Below, one piece after another: positions 34,073-42,647 of a stretch of 64,000 nt of DNA (position 1 is its first letter; every line of letters starts with the position of its first letter). Position numbers and translations under genes: made by a program. Origin of the DNA: Brochothrix thermosphacta DSM 20171 = FSL F6-1036 (GTDB lineage: Bacteria; Bacillota; Bacilli; Lactobacillales; Listeriaceae); the NCBI RefSeq assembly GCF_036884295.1, contig NZ_CP145608.1, positions 62,001 through 126,000 of the forward strand, in the 5' to 3' direction. The notes under the pieces are model-generated. The model saw nothing but the letters and a program-made list of their open reading frames with translations, was not told where the DNA came from and did no database searches.

Positions 34073-34258
34073 ATGGCAAGCAAACAAGGTTTTTTCAAAG
34101 GCGTTAAAAGTGAATTAGGAAAAGTAGTTTGGCCAACAGGCAAAGAAGTAATTAACTACACAACAATCGTTGTTTTCACTGTTGCCTTTTTAGCGTTATT
34201 CTTTATGCTAACTGACTGGGGCATTGGCTCATTAGTTGAAATGATTACAAAGGATTAA
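34073..34258 (+). CDS. secE: Preprotein translocase subunit SecE
   Basis: A 61-residue single-span membrane protein (GKVVWPTGKEVINYTTIVVFTVAFLALFFML), the minimal Gram-positive SecE. The amphipathic VKSELGKVVWPT helix precedes the transmembrane segment. It partners SecY, encoded at 61.3 kb. Terminator-like sequence follows before nusG. Confidence 0.93.
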   Translation: MASKQGFFKGVKSELGKVVWPTGKEVINYTTIVVFTVAFLALFFMLTDWGIGSLVEMITKD

Positions 34259-34279
34259 CTTTTATTTTGGCAATGATAG

Positions 34280-34288
34280 TGCTATACT
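34280..34288 (+). promoter_or_regulatory. Possible extended -10 promoter ahead of nusG
   Basis: TGC-TATACT at 34280-34288 fits an extended -10, without a good -35. It would start a transcript just before the terminator at 34302. Confidence 0.4.
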
Positions 34289-34301
34289 AGGACTACGAGA
34301 G

Positions 34302-34328
34302 AAACCCGCATGCGAAAAACGGGTTTTT
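34302..34328 (+). terminator. Terminator or attenuator between secE and nusG
   Basis: AAACCCG and CGGGTTT form a seven-base-pair stem followed by T. It ends the rpmG-secE transcript and could attenuate a nusG transcript begun at 34290. Confidence 0.75.
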
Positions 34329-34358
34329 TATTTTGGTGAAATTAACTATTTTTATATG

Positions 34359-34403
34359 AGGAGGGTTGAGAAAGCTCCAACGGAGACTTTCTAATAAATT
34401 ATG
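34359..34403 (+). promoter_or_regulatory. nusG ribosome binding site split by a hairpin
   Basis: AGGAGGG (34359-34365) is 35 bases from the ATG at 34401, far too distant in linear form. The intervening 34369-34392 folds as AGAAAG-CTCC / GGAG-A-CTTTCT with an AAC loop. Removing the hairpin leaves about 11 bases, an effective spacing. No other binding site precedes the ATG closely. Confidence 0.6.
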
Positions 34404-34934
34404 AATAAAGATTGGTATGTAGTACACACTTACTCTGGTTACGAAAATAAGGTGAAAATCAACCTTGAAAAACGAATTGAATCAATGGGAATGGATGATA
34501 AAATCTTCCGCGTATTAGTTCCTGAAGAAGAAGAAACAGAAACAAAAAATGGTAAAACAAAAGTTGTTAAACATAAAGTATTCCCAGGATACGTATTAGT
34601 AGAATTAATTATGACAGATGATTCTTGGTACGTTGTACGTAACACACCAGGCGTAACAGGATTTGTTGGTTCAGCTGGTTCGGGTTCTAAACCATCACCA
34701 ATGCTTGATGAAGAAATCGAACGCGTATTCCGTAACATGGGCGTTGAAGATAACACAGTGGAATTAGATTACGTATTAGGCGATACAGTAATGGTTAAAG
34801 AAGGACCGTTTGCTGAATTTGCAGGTAAAATCACTGAAATTGATGAAGCTAAAGGTAAAGCACGTGTTATCGTTGATATGTTTGGCCGTGAAACACCAGT
34901 CGAAGTTGATTTCGATCAAATCGAAAAACTTTAA
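34401..34934 (+). CDS. nusG: Transcription termination/antitermination factor NusG
   Basis: A 177-residue protein with the NGN domain (DWYVVHTYSGYENKVK ... NTPGVTGFVG, ~3-110) and a C-terminal KOW domain (~125-177, GDTVMVKEGPFAEFAGKITEI). It binds RNA polymerase and affects pausing and, in Bacillus, termination. The start is fixed by homology (MNKDWYVVHTYSG); its ribosome binding site is unusual. A 687-bp gap follows before rplK. Confidence 0.95.
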   Translation: MNKDWYVVHTYSGYENKVKINLEKRIESMGMDDKIFRVLVPEEEETETKNGKTKVVKHKVFPGYVLVELIMTDDSWYVVRNTPGVTGFVGSAGSGSKPSPMLDEEIERVFRNMGVEDNTVELDYVLGDTVMVKEGPFAEFAGKITEIDEAKGKARVIVDMFGRETPVEVDFDQIEKL

Positions 34935-35480
34935 GAAATGAAAGTATCTTTAACATTTCTCTAAAAAATTGGAAAAACAAAAACATTCATTAGACTAGAA
35001 ATCTTAAATGAGGGTTGACTGATTCACGTCGACTTTACTATTTAGATTTCAGCTCTAATGTTTTTTGTTGTTCTGAAATTACTGTTATCGTTGCGAGTTT
35101 ACTCGCTTACGAGAACAGTATGGGACGGGGCTTATCATGGGGAATTGAGTGCCATTTCTTTATTAACAGGAATTGAGTACCATTAGATCGAGGTGCTAGA
35201 GAACAAAAACAACGTTAGAGATACCGAATACCAAAATAGATTCTACGGTCGAAAATAAAAAACCAGTGTTAGGGAGATACATTTTTAAATATATCAGCGT
35301 TAGCTATTCTGCTAACGATAAAAAATACAGTATTAAACGGATGGTTGACTTCACATCATTTTCAGTAAAGGGTGGAACTCGAGATGCTCAGCTAAGTTTA
35401 TACAGAAAATGATATTATTTTTTTGTATGAATAAATATAAGGGCGGCATGTTACTATATCAAATAAAGACAACTATTATT
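34935..35480 (+). other. Long structured non-coding region between nusG and rplK
   Basis: No credible gene is present. Visible structure: an imperfect inverted repeat of ~95 bases (34975-35069) ending in six T; a second hairpin with ACTGTT/AACAGT outer and GCGAG/CTCGC inner pairs (35081-35119); a 16-base direct repeat GGAATTGAGTRCCATT (35141-35156 and 35169-35184); a perfect 7-bp hairpin CGTTAGC/GCTAACG (35298-35317); and a terminator-like stem ATCATTTTC/GAAAATGAT with T7 (35356-35424) enclosing AGGGTGGAAC, identical to the first ten bases of the T-box consensus. Confidence 0.55.
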
Positions 35481-35491
35481 GAAATATTATG

Positions 35492-35520
35492 TTGACGAAA
35501 TCATTTTGAGATGATAGAAT
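35492..35520 (+). promoter_or_regulatory. Promoter of rplK-rplA
   Basis: TTGACG (35492-35497), 17 bases, TAGAAT (35515-35520). It leaves a leader of about 95 bases. Confidence 0.75.
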
Positions 35521-35621
35521 TCAAAGGTACGTGTTCAAACGTATCAGCCAAGAGCAAAGATGAGTGGGAGGGTGTAAAGCACCCAATTTAACCACATCAC
35601 TGACTTAAGGAGGTGTGTCTC

Positions 35622-36047
35622 ATGGCTAAGAAAGTAACGAAAGTAGTAAAATTACAAATCCCTGCAGGTAAAGCAAATCCAGCGCCGCCGGTAGGTCCTG
35701 CGTTAGGTCAAGCAGGTGTTAACATCATGGGCTTCTGTAAAGAGTTTAACGCTCGTACACAAGACCAAGCAGGTTTAATTATCCCTGTAGTTATTTCTGT
35801 ATTTGAAGATCGTTCATTTACATTTGTAACAAAAACACCACCAGCAGCTGTTTTACTTAAAAAAGCAGCAGGTCTTGAAAAAGGTTCTGGTGAACCAAAC
35901 AAAGTCAAAGTTGCAACTGTTAAACGCGATAAAGTACGTGAAATCGCTGAAACAAAAATGCCTGACTTAAACGCAAGTAGTGTTGAAGCTGCTATGCTTA
36001 TGGTTGAAGGTACTGCACGTTCAATGGGTATCACAATCGAAGATTAA
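35622..36047 (+). CDS. rplK: 50S ribosomal protein L11
   Basis: A 141-residue protein of normal length, opening [34 protein letters not shown]. The N-terminal domain binds release factors and thiostrepton; the C-terminal domain binds 23S rRNA at the GTPase centre. ATG 35622 follows AAGGAGGTG; an upstream in-frame ATG at 35613 overlaps the site. It pairs with rplA. Confidence 0.96.
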   Translation: MAKKVTKVVKLQIPAGKANPAPPVGPALGQAGVNIMGFCKEFNARTQDQAGLIIPVVISVFEDRSFTFVTKTPPAAVLLKKAAGLEKGSGEPNKVKVATVKRDKVREIAETKMPDLNASSVEAAMLMVEGTARSMGITIED

Positions 36048-36086
36048 TCTTTGAGGATGCTTTTGAATAGGCATGTTTTGTTTTAA

Positions 36087-36143
36087 AAGGTTGTGCTTTT
36101 GGTACGACCTTAAAGGTGGGAGGAAATTCCGCTAATACCACAT
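36087..36143 (+). promoter_or_regulatory. Probable L1-binding leader upstream of rplA
   Basis: A hairpin AAGGTTGT/ACGACCTT (36087-36111) is followed by GGTGGGAGG...TAATACCAC (36115-36141), in which GTGG pairs with CCAC. The sequence resembles the L1 binding motif known from rRNA and L1 operon leaders, so L1 may repress its own translation. This is motif recognition only. Confidence 0.55.
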
Positions 36144-36162
36144 TTGAGGAGGAGAATAAAAA

Positions 36163-36855
36163 ATGGTTAAGAAAAGCAAAAAATATATCGAAGCTGCTAA
36201 AAAAATTGACGCAGATAAAGCTTATGTTGCATCTGAAGCTCTTGATTTAGTGCAAGAAATTGACTTTGTTAATTTCGACGCAACAATCGAATTGTCATAC
36301 CGCTTAGGAGTAGATCCTAAACAAGCGGATCAACAAATTCGTGGCGCTGTTGTTTTACCGAACGGTACTGGTAAAACTCAACGTGTTTTAGTATTAGCAA
36401 AAGGCGCTAAAGCTGCTGAAGCTGAAGCTGCTGGTGCTGATTACGTAGGTGAATCTGAATACCTTGAGAAAATCCAAGGTGGATGGTTTGATTTCGACGT
36501 AATCGTTGCAACTCCAGACATGATGGGCCAAATTGGTCGTTTAGGCCGTGTATTAGGACCTAAAGGTTTAATGCCTAACCCTAAAACTGGAACAGTTACA
36601 ATGGACGTTACTAAAGCTGTTAACGACATTAAAGCTGGTAAAGTTGAATACCGTGTTGATAAAGTAGGTAACCTACAATTCATCATTGGTAAAAAATCTT
36701 TCGGTACTGAAAAATTAATGGAAAACTTCAAAGCTGTACATGAAGTTGTTCTTAAAGCTAAACCGTCATCATCTAAAGGTGTTTACATTAAAAACTTAGC
36801 AGTTGCTTCAACAATGGGACCTGGTCTTAAAGTTGATCCTTCAACTCTTGGTTAA
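36163..36855 (+). CDS. rplA: 50S ribosomal protein L1
   Basis: A 230-residue L1-stalk protein. Recognised by [51 protein letters not shown] and [14 protein letters not shown]. It follows rplK by 115 bases carrying a probable L1 site and has a good GAGGAGGAG binding site. Confidence 0.96.
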   Translation: MVKKSKKYIEAAKKIDADKAYVASEALDLVQEIDFVNFDATIELSYRLGVDPKQADQQIRGAVVLPNGTGKTQRVLVLAKGAKAAEAEAAGADYVGESEYLEKIQGGWFDFDVIVATPDMMGQIGRLGRVLGPKGLMPNPKTGTVTMDVTKAVNDIKAGKVEYRVDKVGNLQFIIGKKSFGTEKLMENFKAVHEVVLKAKPSSSKGVYIKNLAVASTMGPGLKVDPSTLG

Positions 36856-36858
36856 TAG

Positions 36859-36887
36859 TTGACAACATCCGATTGTTCTGATATTAT
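36859..36887 (+). promoter_or_regulatory. rplJ-rplL promoter
   Basis: TTGACA (36859-36864), 17 bases, TATTAT (36882-36887), starting three bases after the rplA stop. Confidence 0.85.
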
Positions 36888-36914
36888 TTAGAACATTGGT
36901 GATAACTAAATATC

Positions 36915-37028
36915 TCTTACCGTAGACAGTAGGGAACGCTTGCGTTTTAAAAACCTACCGAGGATTTTTTGATTGCTGATTTATCAGTAAAACCTCTGAC
37001 GCTATCTACGGTGTGCAGAGGTTTTTTA
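36915..37028 (+). promoter_or_regulatory. L10 leader with attenuator
   Basis: The autoregulatory leader bound by L10(L12)4. TACCGTAGACAG (from 36919) is complementary to CTATCTACGGT (37003-37013). ACCTCTG (36992-36998) pairs with CAGAGGT (37016-37022) to form a terminator with T6. The two foldings exclude each other, as in the well-studied Bacillus rplJL leader. Confidence 0.88.
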
Positions 37029-37072
37029 TTGCTTATAATGAAGTGTCAATAATTTTAGAGGAGGTGTAAATT

Positions 37073-37576
37073 TTGAGTCAAGCTGCTATTGAAGTCAAAA
37101 AAGGTTTGGTTTCTGAAATCCAAACAAAATTAGAAAATAGTGTATCTACTATCGTCGTTGACTATCGTGGTCTTACAGTTGAGCAAGTAACCGAATTACG
37201 TAAACAATTACGTGAAGCTGGTGTTGAACTTAAAGTGTTGAAAAACGGTTTAGTTCGTCGTGCTGCTACTGCTGCAAACTACGAAGGTTTAAACGAGGTT
37301 TTAACAGGTCCTAACGCAATCGCATTCAGTAATGATGACGTTGTTGCTCCTGCTAAAATCCTTTACGATTTCGCGAAAGTGAATGAAGCGTTAGAAATTA
37401 AAGCTGGCGTAATCGAAGGTAACGTGGTTAGTGCTGAAGAAATTAACACTATCGCTTCCCTACCATCACGCGAAGGTTTACTTTCAATGTTGGTATCAGT
37501 TTTACAAGCGCCAATGCGTAATTTCGCAATGCTTACTAAAGCTGTTGCAGAACAAAAAGAACAAGAAGAAGCATAA
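37073..37576 (+). CDS. rplJ: 50S ribosomal protein L10
   Basis: A 167-residue protein that anchors the L7/L12 stalk. Start TTG 37073 follows GAGGAGG. The rRNA-binding N-terminal domain ([31 protein letters not shown]) and the C-terminal helix that holds L12 dimers are both present. It is regulated by the upstream attenuator. Confidence 0.96.
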   Translation: MSQAAIEVKKGLVSEIQTKLENSVSTIVVDYRGLTVEQVTELRKQLREAGVELKVLKNGLVRRAATAANYEGLNEVLTGPNAIAFSNDDVVAPAKILYDFAKVNEALEIKAGVIEGNVVSAEEINTIASLPSREGLLSMLVSVLQAPMRNFAMLTKAVAEQKEQEEA

Positions 37577-37605
37577 AAAAACTATAATAATGGAGGAATA
37601 ATATC

Positions 37606-37968
37606 ATGGCCTTAAATATTGAAGATATCATTGCATCTGTAAAAGAAGCAACTGTTGTAGAATTAAACGATTTAGTAAAAGCAATCGAAGAAGAATTTGG
37701 TGTAACTGCTGCTGCTCCTGTAGCTGCTGCTGCTGCTGGTGCTGCTGCTGAAGAAAAAACTGAGTTTGATGTTGAATTAACATCTGCTGGTTCTTCTAAA
37801 GTTAAAGTAATCAAAGTAGTACGTACTGTTACTGGCTTAGGCTTAAAAGAAGCTAAAGAAATGGTAGATAACGCTCCTAAAGTAATCAAAGAAGCTGCTG
37901 CTAAAGCTGAAGCTGAAGAAATTCTAGCTCAACTTGAAGAAGCTGGCGCAAGCGCTGTTATTAAATAA
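37606..37968 (+). CDS. rplL: 50S ribosomal protein L7/L12
   Basis: A 120-residue stalk protein: N-terminal dimerisation domain, an alanine-rich hinge (~38-52) and a C-terminal factor-binding domain ([30 protein letters not shown]). It recruits translational GTPases such as FusA and Tuf, both encoded later in the window. Confidence 0.97.
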   Translation: MALNIEDIIASVKEATVVELNDLVKAIEEEFGVTAAAPVAAAAAGAAAEEKTEFDVELTSAGSSKVKVIKVVRTVTGLGLKEAKEMVDNAPKVIKEAAAKAEAEEILAQLEEAGASAVIK

Positions 37969-37996
37969 TTATTATTTAAAACGAAGCGTAAATACA

Positions 37997-38132
37997 GAAC
38001 TGTTTGTTTAAGTTGTAACTAACCTGTCTAAGGATGTGTTAGATATGATTGTTGGTGTGTCTTGCCGTCGTTGATTTATATCAATTGCGGTAAGTAAATC
38101 AACAAGGGCTTAATACAAACAGCTCTTTTTTT
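37997..38132 (+). terminator. Branched terminator/structured RNA after rplL
   Basis: An outer stem pairs 37997-38012 (GAACTGTTTGTTTAAG) with 38109-38125 (CTTAATACAAACAGCTC) and runs into seven T (38126-38132). Enclosed are a hairpin CTAAC/GTTAG (38019-38042) and a hairpin CTTGCCG/CGGTAAG with TTGAT/ATCAA (38061-38094). Alternative pairings exist for both. It is more elaborate than an ordinary terminator. Confidence 0.6.
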
Positions 38133-38181
38133 CTTTATTTATAAGAATAAGATTCCTCTATAAAGAAAAGGAGGGATAAAA

Positions 38182-38784
38182 ATGGAACGACACTATTATA
38201 CGAAGAATACAGATTTAGCACATGAACGAAAACAGCTTGAATTTCAACTTAGAGGACAAGCTTTACGTTTTACTAGCGATGCAGGTGTGTTTTCTAAAAA
38301 CACAATCGATTTTGGAACGCGCGTATTACTCGAAGCCTTTGAAATGCCAACGATAGCGGGAGATATTCTCGATGTTGGTTGTGGATATGGGCCTATTGGT
38401 TTGGCTTTAGCGAAAGAAGCGAGCGAACGAACAGTGCATATGGTTGATGTTAATGATCGAGCGTTGGAATTATCGCTTGAAAATGCACAAATTAACGGAG
38501 TGGCGAATGTGAGTGTGTACGAAAGTGCAGCTTATGCTCAGGTTGAAAAACAAGATTTCGCAGCGATTTTAACAAACCCTCCGATTCGGGCAGGGAAACA
38601 AGTTGTGCACGAAATTTTAGCGCAGTCTTATGAGTATTTAAAAAGCGGTGGATCGATTTGGGCTGTGATTCAAAAGAAACAAGGTGCGCCATCGGCACAA
38701 GAGAAGTTGATTACTGTTTTTGGCAACTGTGAGATTGTAACGAAAGAAAAAGGCTATTGGATATTACGCAGCGAAAAGTCTTGA
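38182..38784 (+). CDS. RsmC-like small-domain class I methyltransferase (YbxB type)
   Basis: A 200-residue SAM-dependent methyltransferase with motif I DVGCGYGPIG (~67-76) and the catalytic NPPIRAGK (~133-140), the signature of N2-guanine rRNA methyltransferases. Compared with gamma-proteobacterial RsmC it lacks the N-terminal domain, like Bacillus YbxB. It lies between rplL and rpoB as in Bacillus; the exact rRNA target is not known. The binding site is AAAGGAGG. Confidence 0.88.
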   Translation: MERHYYTKNTDLAHERKQLEFQLRGQALRFTSDAGVFSKNTIDFGTRVLLEAFEMPTIAGDILDVGCGYGPIGLALAKEASERTVHMVDVNDRALELSLENAQINGVANVSVYESAAYAQVEKQDFAAILTNPPIRAGKQVVHEILAQSYEYLKSGGSIWAVIQKKQGAPSAQEKLITVFGNCEIVTKEKGYWILRSEKS

Positions 38785-38809
38785 CAGTAGTACGGTATTG
38801 TTGTATGAT
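38781..38809 (+). promoter_or_regulatory. rpoB promoter
   Basis: TTGACA (38781-38786), 17 bases, TATGAT (38804-38809). The -35 overlaps the stop codon of the methyltransferase gene. Confidence 0.85.
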
Positions 38810-38831
38810 ATTATAATGCCAATATAATAGG

Positions 38832-38881
38832 TATCATTGGGCGGTTTTTTTGTTGGCCTAAAAACCTAATGATAGCTTTTT
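38832..38881 (+). promoter_or_regulatory. Attenuator-like hairpin in the rpoB leader
   Basis: TATCATT (38832-38838) pairs with AATGATA (38868-38874), and GGTTTTT (38843-38849) with AAAAACC (38860-38866), stacked with a GGGC bulge. A GC then five T follow. It starts about 15 bases after the expected transcription start. Two smaller hairpins follow at 38889-38914 and 38925-38945. Confidence 0.6.
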
Positions 38882-38976
38882 AAGGTTGGAAACAGGCTAT
38901 ATAGCGGTGTTTTCAGCTATGGATAAACGGTGTATTGCACTGTTTAAAAAATACGAATCTTTGAGGGGTGAATGGG

Positions 38977-41900
38977 TTGACAGGACATGTTGAACAGTAT
39001 GGACGTCATCGCCAACGCAGAAGTTTCGCACGTATCAGCGAAGTGTTGGAGTTACCAGATTTAATCGAAATTCAAACAGCTTCTTATCAGTGGTTTTTAG
39101 ATGAGGGCTTAAAAGAAATGTTTCATGATATTTCTCCGATTGAAGATTTTGCGGGGAACTTATCTTTGGAATTTATTGATTATTCGTTAGGAGATCCCAA
39201 GTATTCAATTTGGGAATCAAAAGAGCGTGACGCTACTTACTCCGCGCCATTACGTGTGAAATTGCGTTTGATTAATAAAGAAACTGGCGAAGTGAAAGAT
39301 CAAGAAGTCTTCATGGGTGATTTCCCATTGATGACGGAAATGGGTACTTTCATTATCAACGGAGCGGAACGTGTTATCGTTTCGCAATTAGTACGTTCTC
39401 CAGGCGTGTATTTCCATGATCGTATGGATAAAAATGGACGTCAAGGTTACGGGTCAACTGTGATTCCGAACCGTGGGGCTTGGTTAGAATTAGAAACTGA
39501 TGCTAAAGATGTTGTTTACGTACGTATTGATCGTACGCGTAAATTACCTGCAACAGTATTATTGCGTGCATTAGGTTTCAGTACAGATCAAGAAATTGTC
39601 GATTTAATCGGTGATAACGAGTACTTGCGCAATACGCTTGAAAAAGACAACTCAGAAAACACTGACAAAGCGTTGCTAGAAATTTATGAGCGCTTACGTC
39701 CTGGTGAACCACCAACAGTAGAAAATGCTAAAAACTTATTGTACACGCGTTTCTTTGACGCACGTCGTTATGATTTAGCAAACGTTGGTCGTTATAAAAT
39801 TAATAAAAAATTACATCCACAAAACCGTCTCTTTAATCAACGTTTAGCAGAAACATTAGTCAACCCTGAAACAGGTGAGATTGTTGCTTCTAAAGATGAG
39901 ATTTTAGATCGTCGTAAATTGGATGCAATCATGGAGCAATTAGAGTCTGGTCTTGGATTCACGACTTTAACACCTCATGGTGGAGCACTTGAAGAACCAA
40001 TTACTATTCAATCTATTAAAGTCTACTCTCCTACAGATGAAGACAAAGTGGTTAATGTTATTGGTAACGCGTACCTTGAAGATACAGTTAAGCATGTAAC
40101 ACCTGCTGATATTGTTGCTTCTGTAAGTTACTTCTTTGGCTTGTTACACGGCATCGGCGAAACAGACGATATTGACCATTTAGGTAACCGTCGTTTACGT
40201 TCTGTTGGTGAGTTGTTACAAAATCAATTCCGTATCGGTTTAAGCCGTATGGAACGTGTTGTACGTGAGCGTATGTCAATTCAAGATATGACTACAATTA
40301 CGCCGCAACAATTGATTAACATCCGTCCAGTTGTAGCAGCAATTAAAGAGTTCTTTGGTAGCTCTCAATTATCACAATTCATGGATCAAACGAACCCGCT
40401 TGCCGAATTGACACATAAACGTCGTCTTTCAGCATTAGGACCTGGTGGTTTGACACGTGAACGTGCTGGTTTCGAAGTGCGAGATGTACATTATTCTCAC
40501 TACGGCCGCATGTGCCCGATTGAAACGCCTGAGGGCCCGAACATCGGTTTAATTAACTCATTGTCTTCATATGCACGTGTAAACCGTTATGGCTTCATTG
40601 AAACGCCATACCGTCGTGTAGACCCTGAAACAAACGTTGTAACTAACGATATTGATTACTTGACTGCTGACGAAGAAGATAACTACGTTGTAGCTCAAGC
40701 AAACTCATTGTTAGATGAAAACGGTCAATTCTTGGATGAAGAAATCAAAGCGCGTTTCCGTTCTGAAAACTTAGCGGTAACAAAAGAACGCCTTGATTAC
40801 ATGGATGTTTCACCTAAGCAAGTTGTATCTGCCGCAACGGCATGTATTCCTTTCTTGGAAAACGATGACTCCAACCGTGCCCTCATGGGTGCCAACATGC
40901 AACGTCAAGCTGTTCCATTATTAAACCCTGAAGCGCCGTTTATCGGTACAGGTATGGAACACGTTGCTGCGCGAGATTCTGGAGCAGCAGTTAAAGCGAA
41001 ACATGATGGTATCGTTGAACACGTTGAAGCGAAATACATTAAAGTACGTCGTATTGCAGAGATTGATGGTGCGGAAACAGAAGGACAAACTGATGTTTAC
41101 CAACTTCAAAAATTTGCACGTTCTAACCCTGGTACTTGCTATAACCAAACACCAAGCGTAAGCGAAGGTGACCGTGTTGTTGTTGGTGACATCTTAGCTG
41201 ATGGACCATCAATGGAACTTGGTGAAATGGCTTTAGGTCGTAACGTTCTTGTTGCTTTCATGACATGGGATGGTTACAACTATGAAGATGCGATTATCAT
41301 GAACGAACGCCTTGTAAAAGACGACGTTTATACATCTGTTCATATTGAAGAGTATGAATCAGAAGCGCGTGACACGAAGCTTGGACCTGAAGAAATGACA
41401 CGCGATATTCCAAACGTCGGCGACGACGCTTTGAAAGACTTAGACTCACGCGGTATTATCCGTGTTGGTGCTGAAGTTAAAGATGGTGATTTATTAGTTG
41501 GTAAAGTAACGCCTAAAGGTGTAACTGAATTAACTGCTGAAGAACGTCTATTGCATGCAATCTTTGGTGAAAAAGCACGTGAAGTACGTGATACATCACT
41601 TCGTGTACCTCACGGTGGTGGCGGTATTATCCTTGATGTTAAGACATTTACACGTGAAAACGGCGATGAATTAGCACCAGGCGTAAACCAATTAGTACGT
41701 GTTTATATCGTACAAAAACGTAAGATCCATGTCGGAGATAAAATGGCTGGACGTCACGGTAACAAAGGTGTTATCTCACGTATCCTTCCAGAAGAAGACA
41801 TGCCTTATCTTCCAGATGGCACACCGGTTGACGTAATGTTAAACCCATTAGGTGTACCTTCTCGTATGAACATCGGACAAGTTCTTGAGTTGCACTTAGG

Positions 41901-42537
41901 TATGGCTGCTAGCAAATTAGGCATTCATATTGCAACACCTGTATTCGATGGCGCGAGTGAAGAAGACGTATGGAGCACAGTTGCAGAAGCTGGTATGGCA
42001 GAAGATGCGAAAACAATCGTATATGATGGTCGTACAGGTGAAGCAATGGATAACCGTGTTTCTGTTGGTATCATGTACATGATTAAATTAGCCCACATGG
42101 TTGATGATAAATTACATGCTCGTTCAACAGGACCTTACTCACTTGTTACGCAACAACCTCTTGGTGGTAAAGCACAATTTGGGGGACAACGTTTCGGTGA
42201 GATGGAAGTTTGGGCACTTGAAGCTTACGGTGCAGCTCATATCCTCCAAGAAATTCTTACTTACAAATCTGATGATGTTGTTGGACGTGTGCAAACATAC
42301 GAAGCCATCGTCAAAGGTGAGAACTTACCACAACCTGGAATTCCTGAATCATTCAAAGTATTGATTAAAGAATTACAAAGTTTAGGTATGGATGTTAAAA
42401 TGATGTCTGCTGAGGATGAAGAAATCGAATTACGTGAGCTTGATGATGAAGATTACGTAAAAGATGATGAGTTCTTAACACCATCTGCAGCTGTTAAAAA
42501 AGATGAACCTATTCAAGAAGAAACAAAACAAGACTAA
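38977..42537 (+). CDS. rpoB: DNA-directed RNA polymerase beta subunit
   Basis: A 1186-residue subunit. TTG 38977 is the start: GAGGGG (38963-38968) is 8 bases upstream, and the resulting [20 protein letters not shown] matches the Bacillus N-terminus; GTG 38968 is less likely. The rifampicin region (~461-490) reads [31 protein letters not shown], with H480 and S485 at the E. coli H526 and S531 positions, predicting rifampicin sensitivity. The C-terminus ends in an acidic tail. rpoC follows after a hairpin. Confidence 0.97.
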   Translation: MTGHVEQYGRHRQRRSFARISEVLELPDLIEIQTASYQWFLDEGLKEMFHDISPIEDFAGNLSLEFIDYSLGDPKYSIWESKERDATYSAPLRVKLRLINKETGEVKDQEVFMGDFPLMTEMGTFIINGAERVIVSQLVRSPGVYFHDRMDKNGRQGYGSTVIPNRGAWLELETDAKDVVYVRIDRTRKLPATVLLRALGFSTDQEIVDLIGDNEYLRNTLEKDNSENTDKALLEIYERLRPGEPPTVENAKNLLYTRFFDARRYDLANVGRYKINKKLHPQNRLFNQRLAETLVNPETGEIVASKDEILDRRKLDAIMEQLESGLGFTTLTPHGGALEEPITIQSIKVYSPTDEDKVVNVIGNAYLEDTVKHVTPADIVASVSYFFGLLHGIGETDDIDHLGNRRLRSVGELLQNQFRIGLSRMERVVRERMSIQDMTTITPQQLINIRPVVAAIKEFFGSSQLSQFMDQTNPLAELTHKRRLSALGPGGLTRERAGFEVRDVHYSHYGRMCPIETPEGPNIGLINSLSSYARVNRYGFIETPYRRVDPETNVVTNDIDYLTADEEDNYVVAQANSLLDENGQFLDEEIKARFRSENLAVTKERLDYMDVSPKQVVSAATACIPFLENDDSNRALMGANMQRQAVPLLNPEAPFIGTGMEHVAARDSGAAVKAKHDGIVEHVEAKYIKVRRIAEIDGAETEGQTDVYQLQKFARSNPGTCYNQTPSVSEGDRVVVGDILADGPSMELGEMALGRNVLVAFMTWDGYNYEDAIIMNERLVKDDVYTSVHIEEYESEARDTKLGPEEMTRDIPNVGDDALKDLDSRGIIRVGAEVKDGDLLVGKVTPKGVTELTAEERLLHAIFGEKAREVRDTSLRVPHGGGGIILDVKTFTRENGDELAPGVNQLVRVYIVQKRKIHVGDKMAGRHGNKGVISRILPEEDMPYLPDGTPVDVMLNPLGVPSRMNIGQVLELHLGMAASKLGIHIATPVFDGASEEDVWSTVAEAGMAEDAKTIVYDGRTGEAMDNRVSVGIMYMIKLAHMVDDKLHARSTGPYSLVTQQPLGGKAQFGGQRFGEMEVWALEAYGAAHILQEILTYKSDDVVGRVQTYEAIVKGENLPQPGIPESFKVLIKELQSLGMDVKMMSAEDEEIELRELDDEDYVKDDEFLTPSAAVKKDEPIQEETKQD

Positions 42538-42543
42538 TTTAAT

Positions 42544-42589
42544 GAAAACATGCGCACGAGCTGTATTTACAGTTCGTTATGCGTGTTTA
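42544..42589 (+). other. Intercistronic hairpin rpoB-rpoC
   Basis: AAACATGCGCACGAGCTGT folds back onto ACAGTTCGTTATGCGTGTTT with a few mismatches around ATTT. There is no T tract, so processing or mRNA stabilisation seems more likely than termination. Confidence 0.6.
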
Positions 42590-42647
42590 TATAAGAAAAT
42601 GTCGGAGTTTTAACAGATAAACAAAAAACGATAGGGAGGTTGACCCC

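Noticed and set aside
35081-35424. A complete functional T-box riboswitch before rplK
   Set aside because: Only ten bases of the T-box match; the specifier loop, AGAGA-type stem I motifs and the CCGCG part were not found.
38968-38979. GTG 38968 as rpoB start
   Set aside because: It overlaps the Shine-Dalgarno; TTG 38977 has proper spacing and gives the conserved N-terminus.
40357-40440. Rifampicin-resistance changes in RpoB
   Set aside because: The cluster I residues, including H480 and S485, are wild type.
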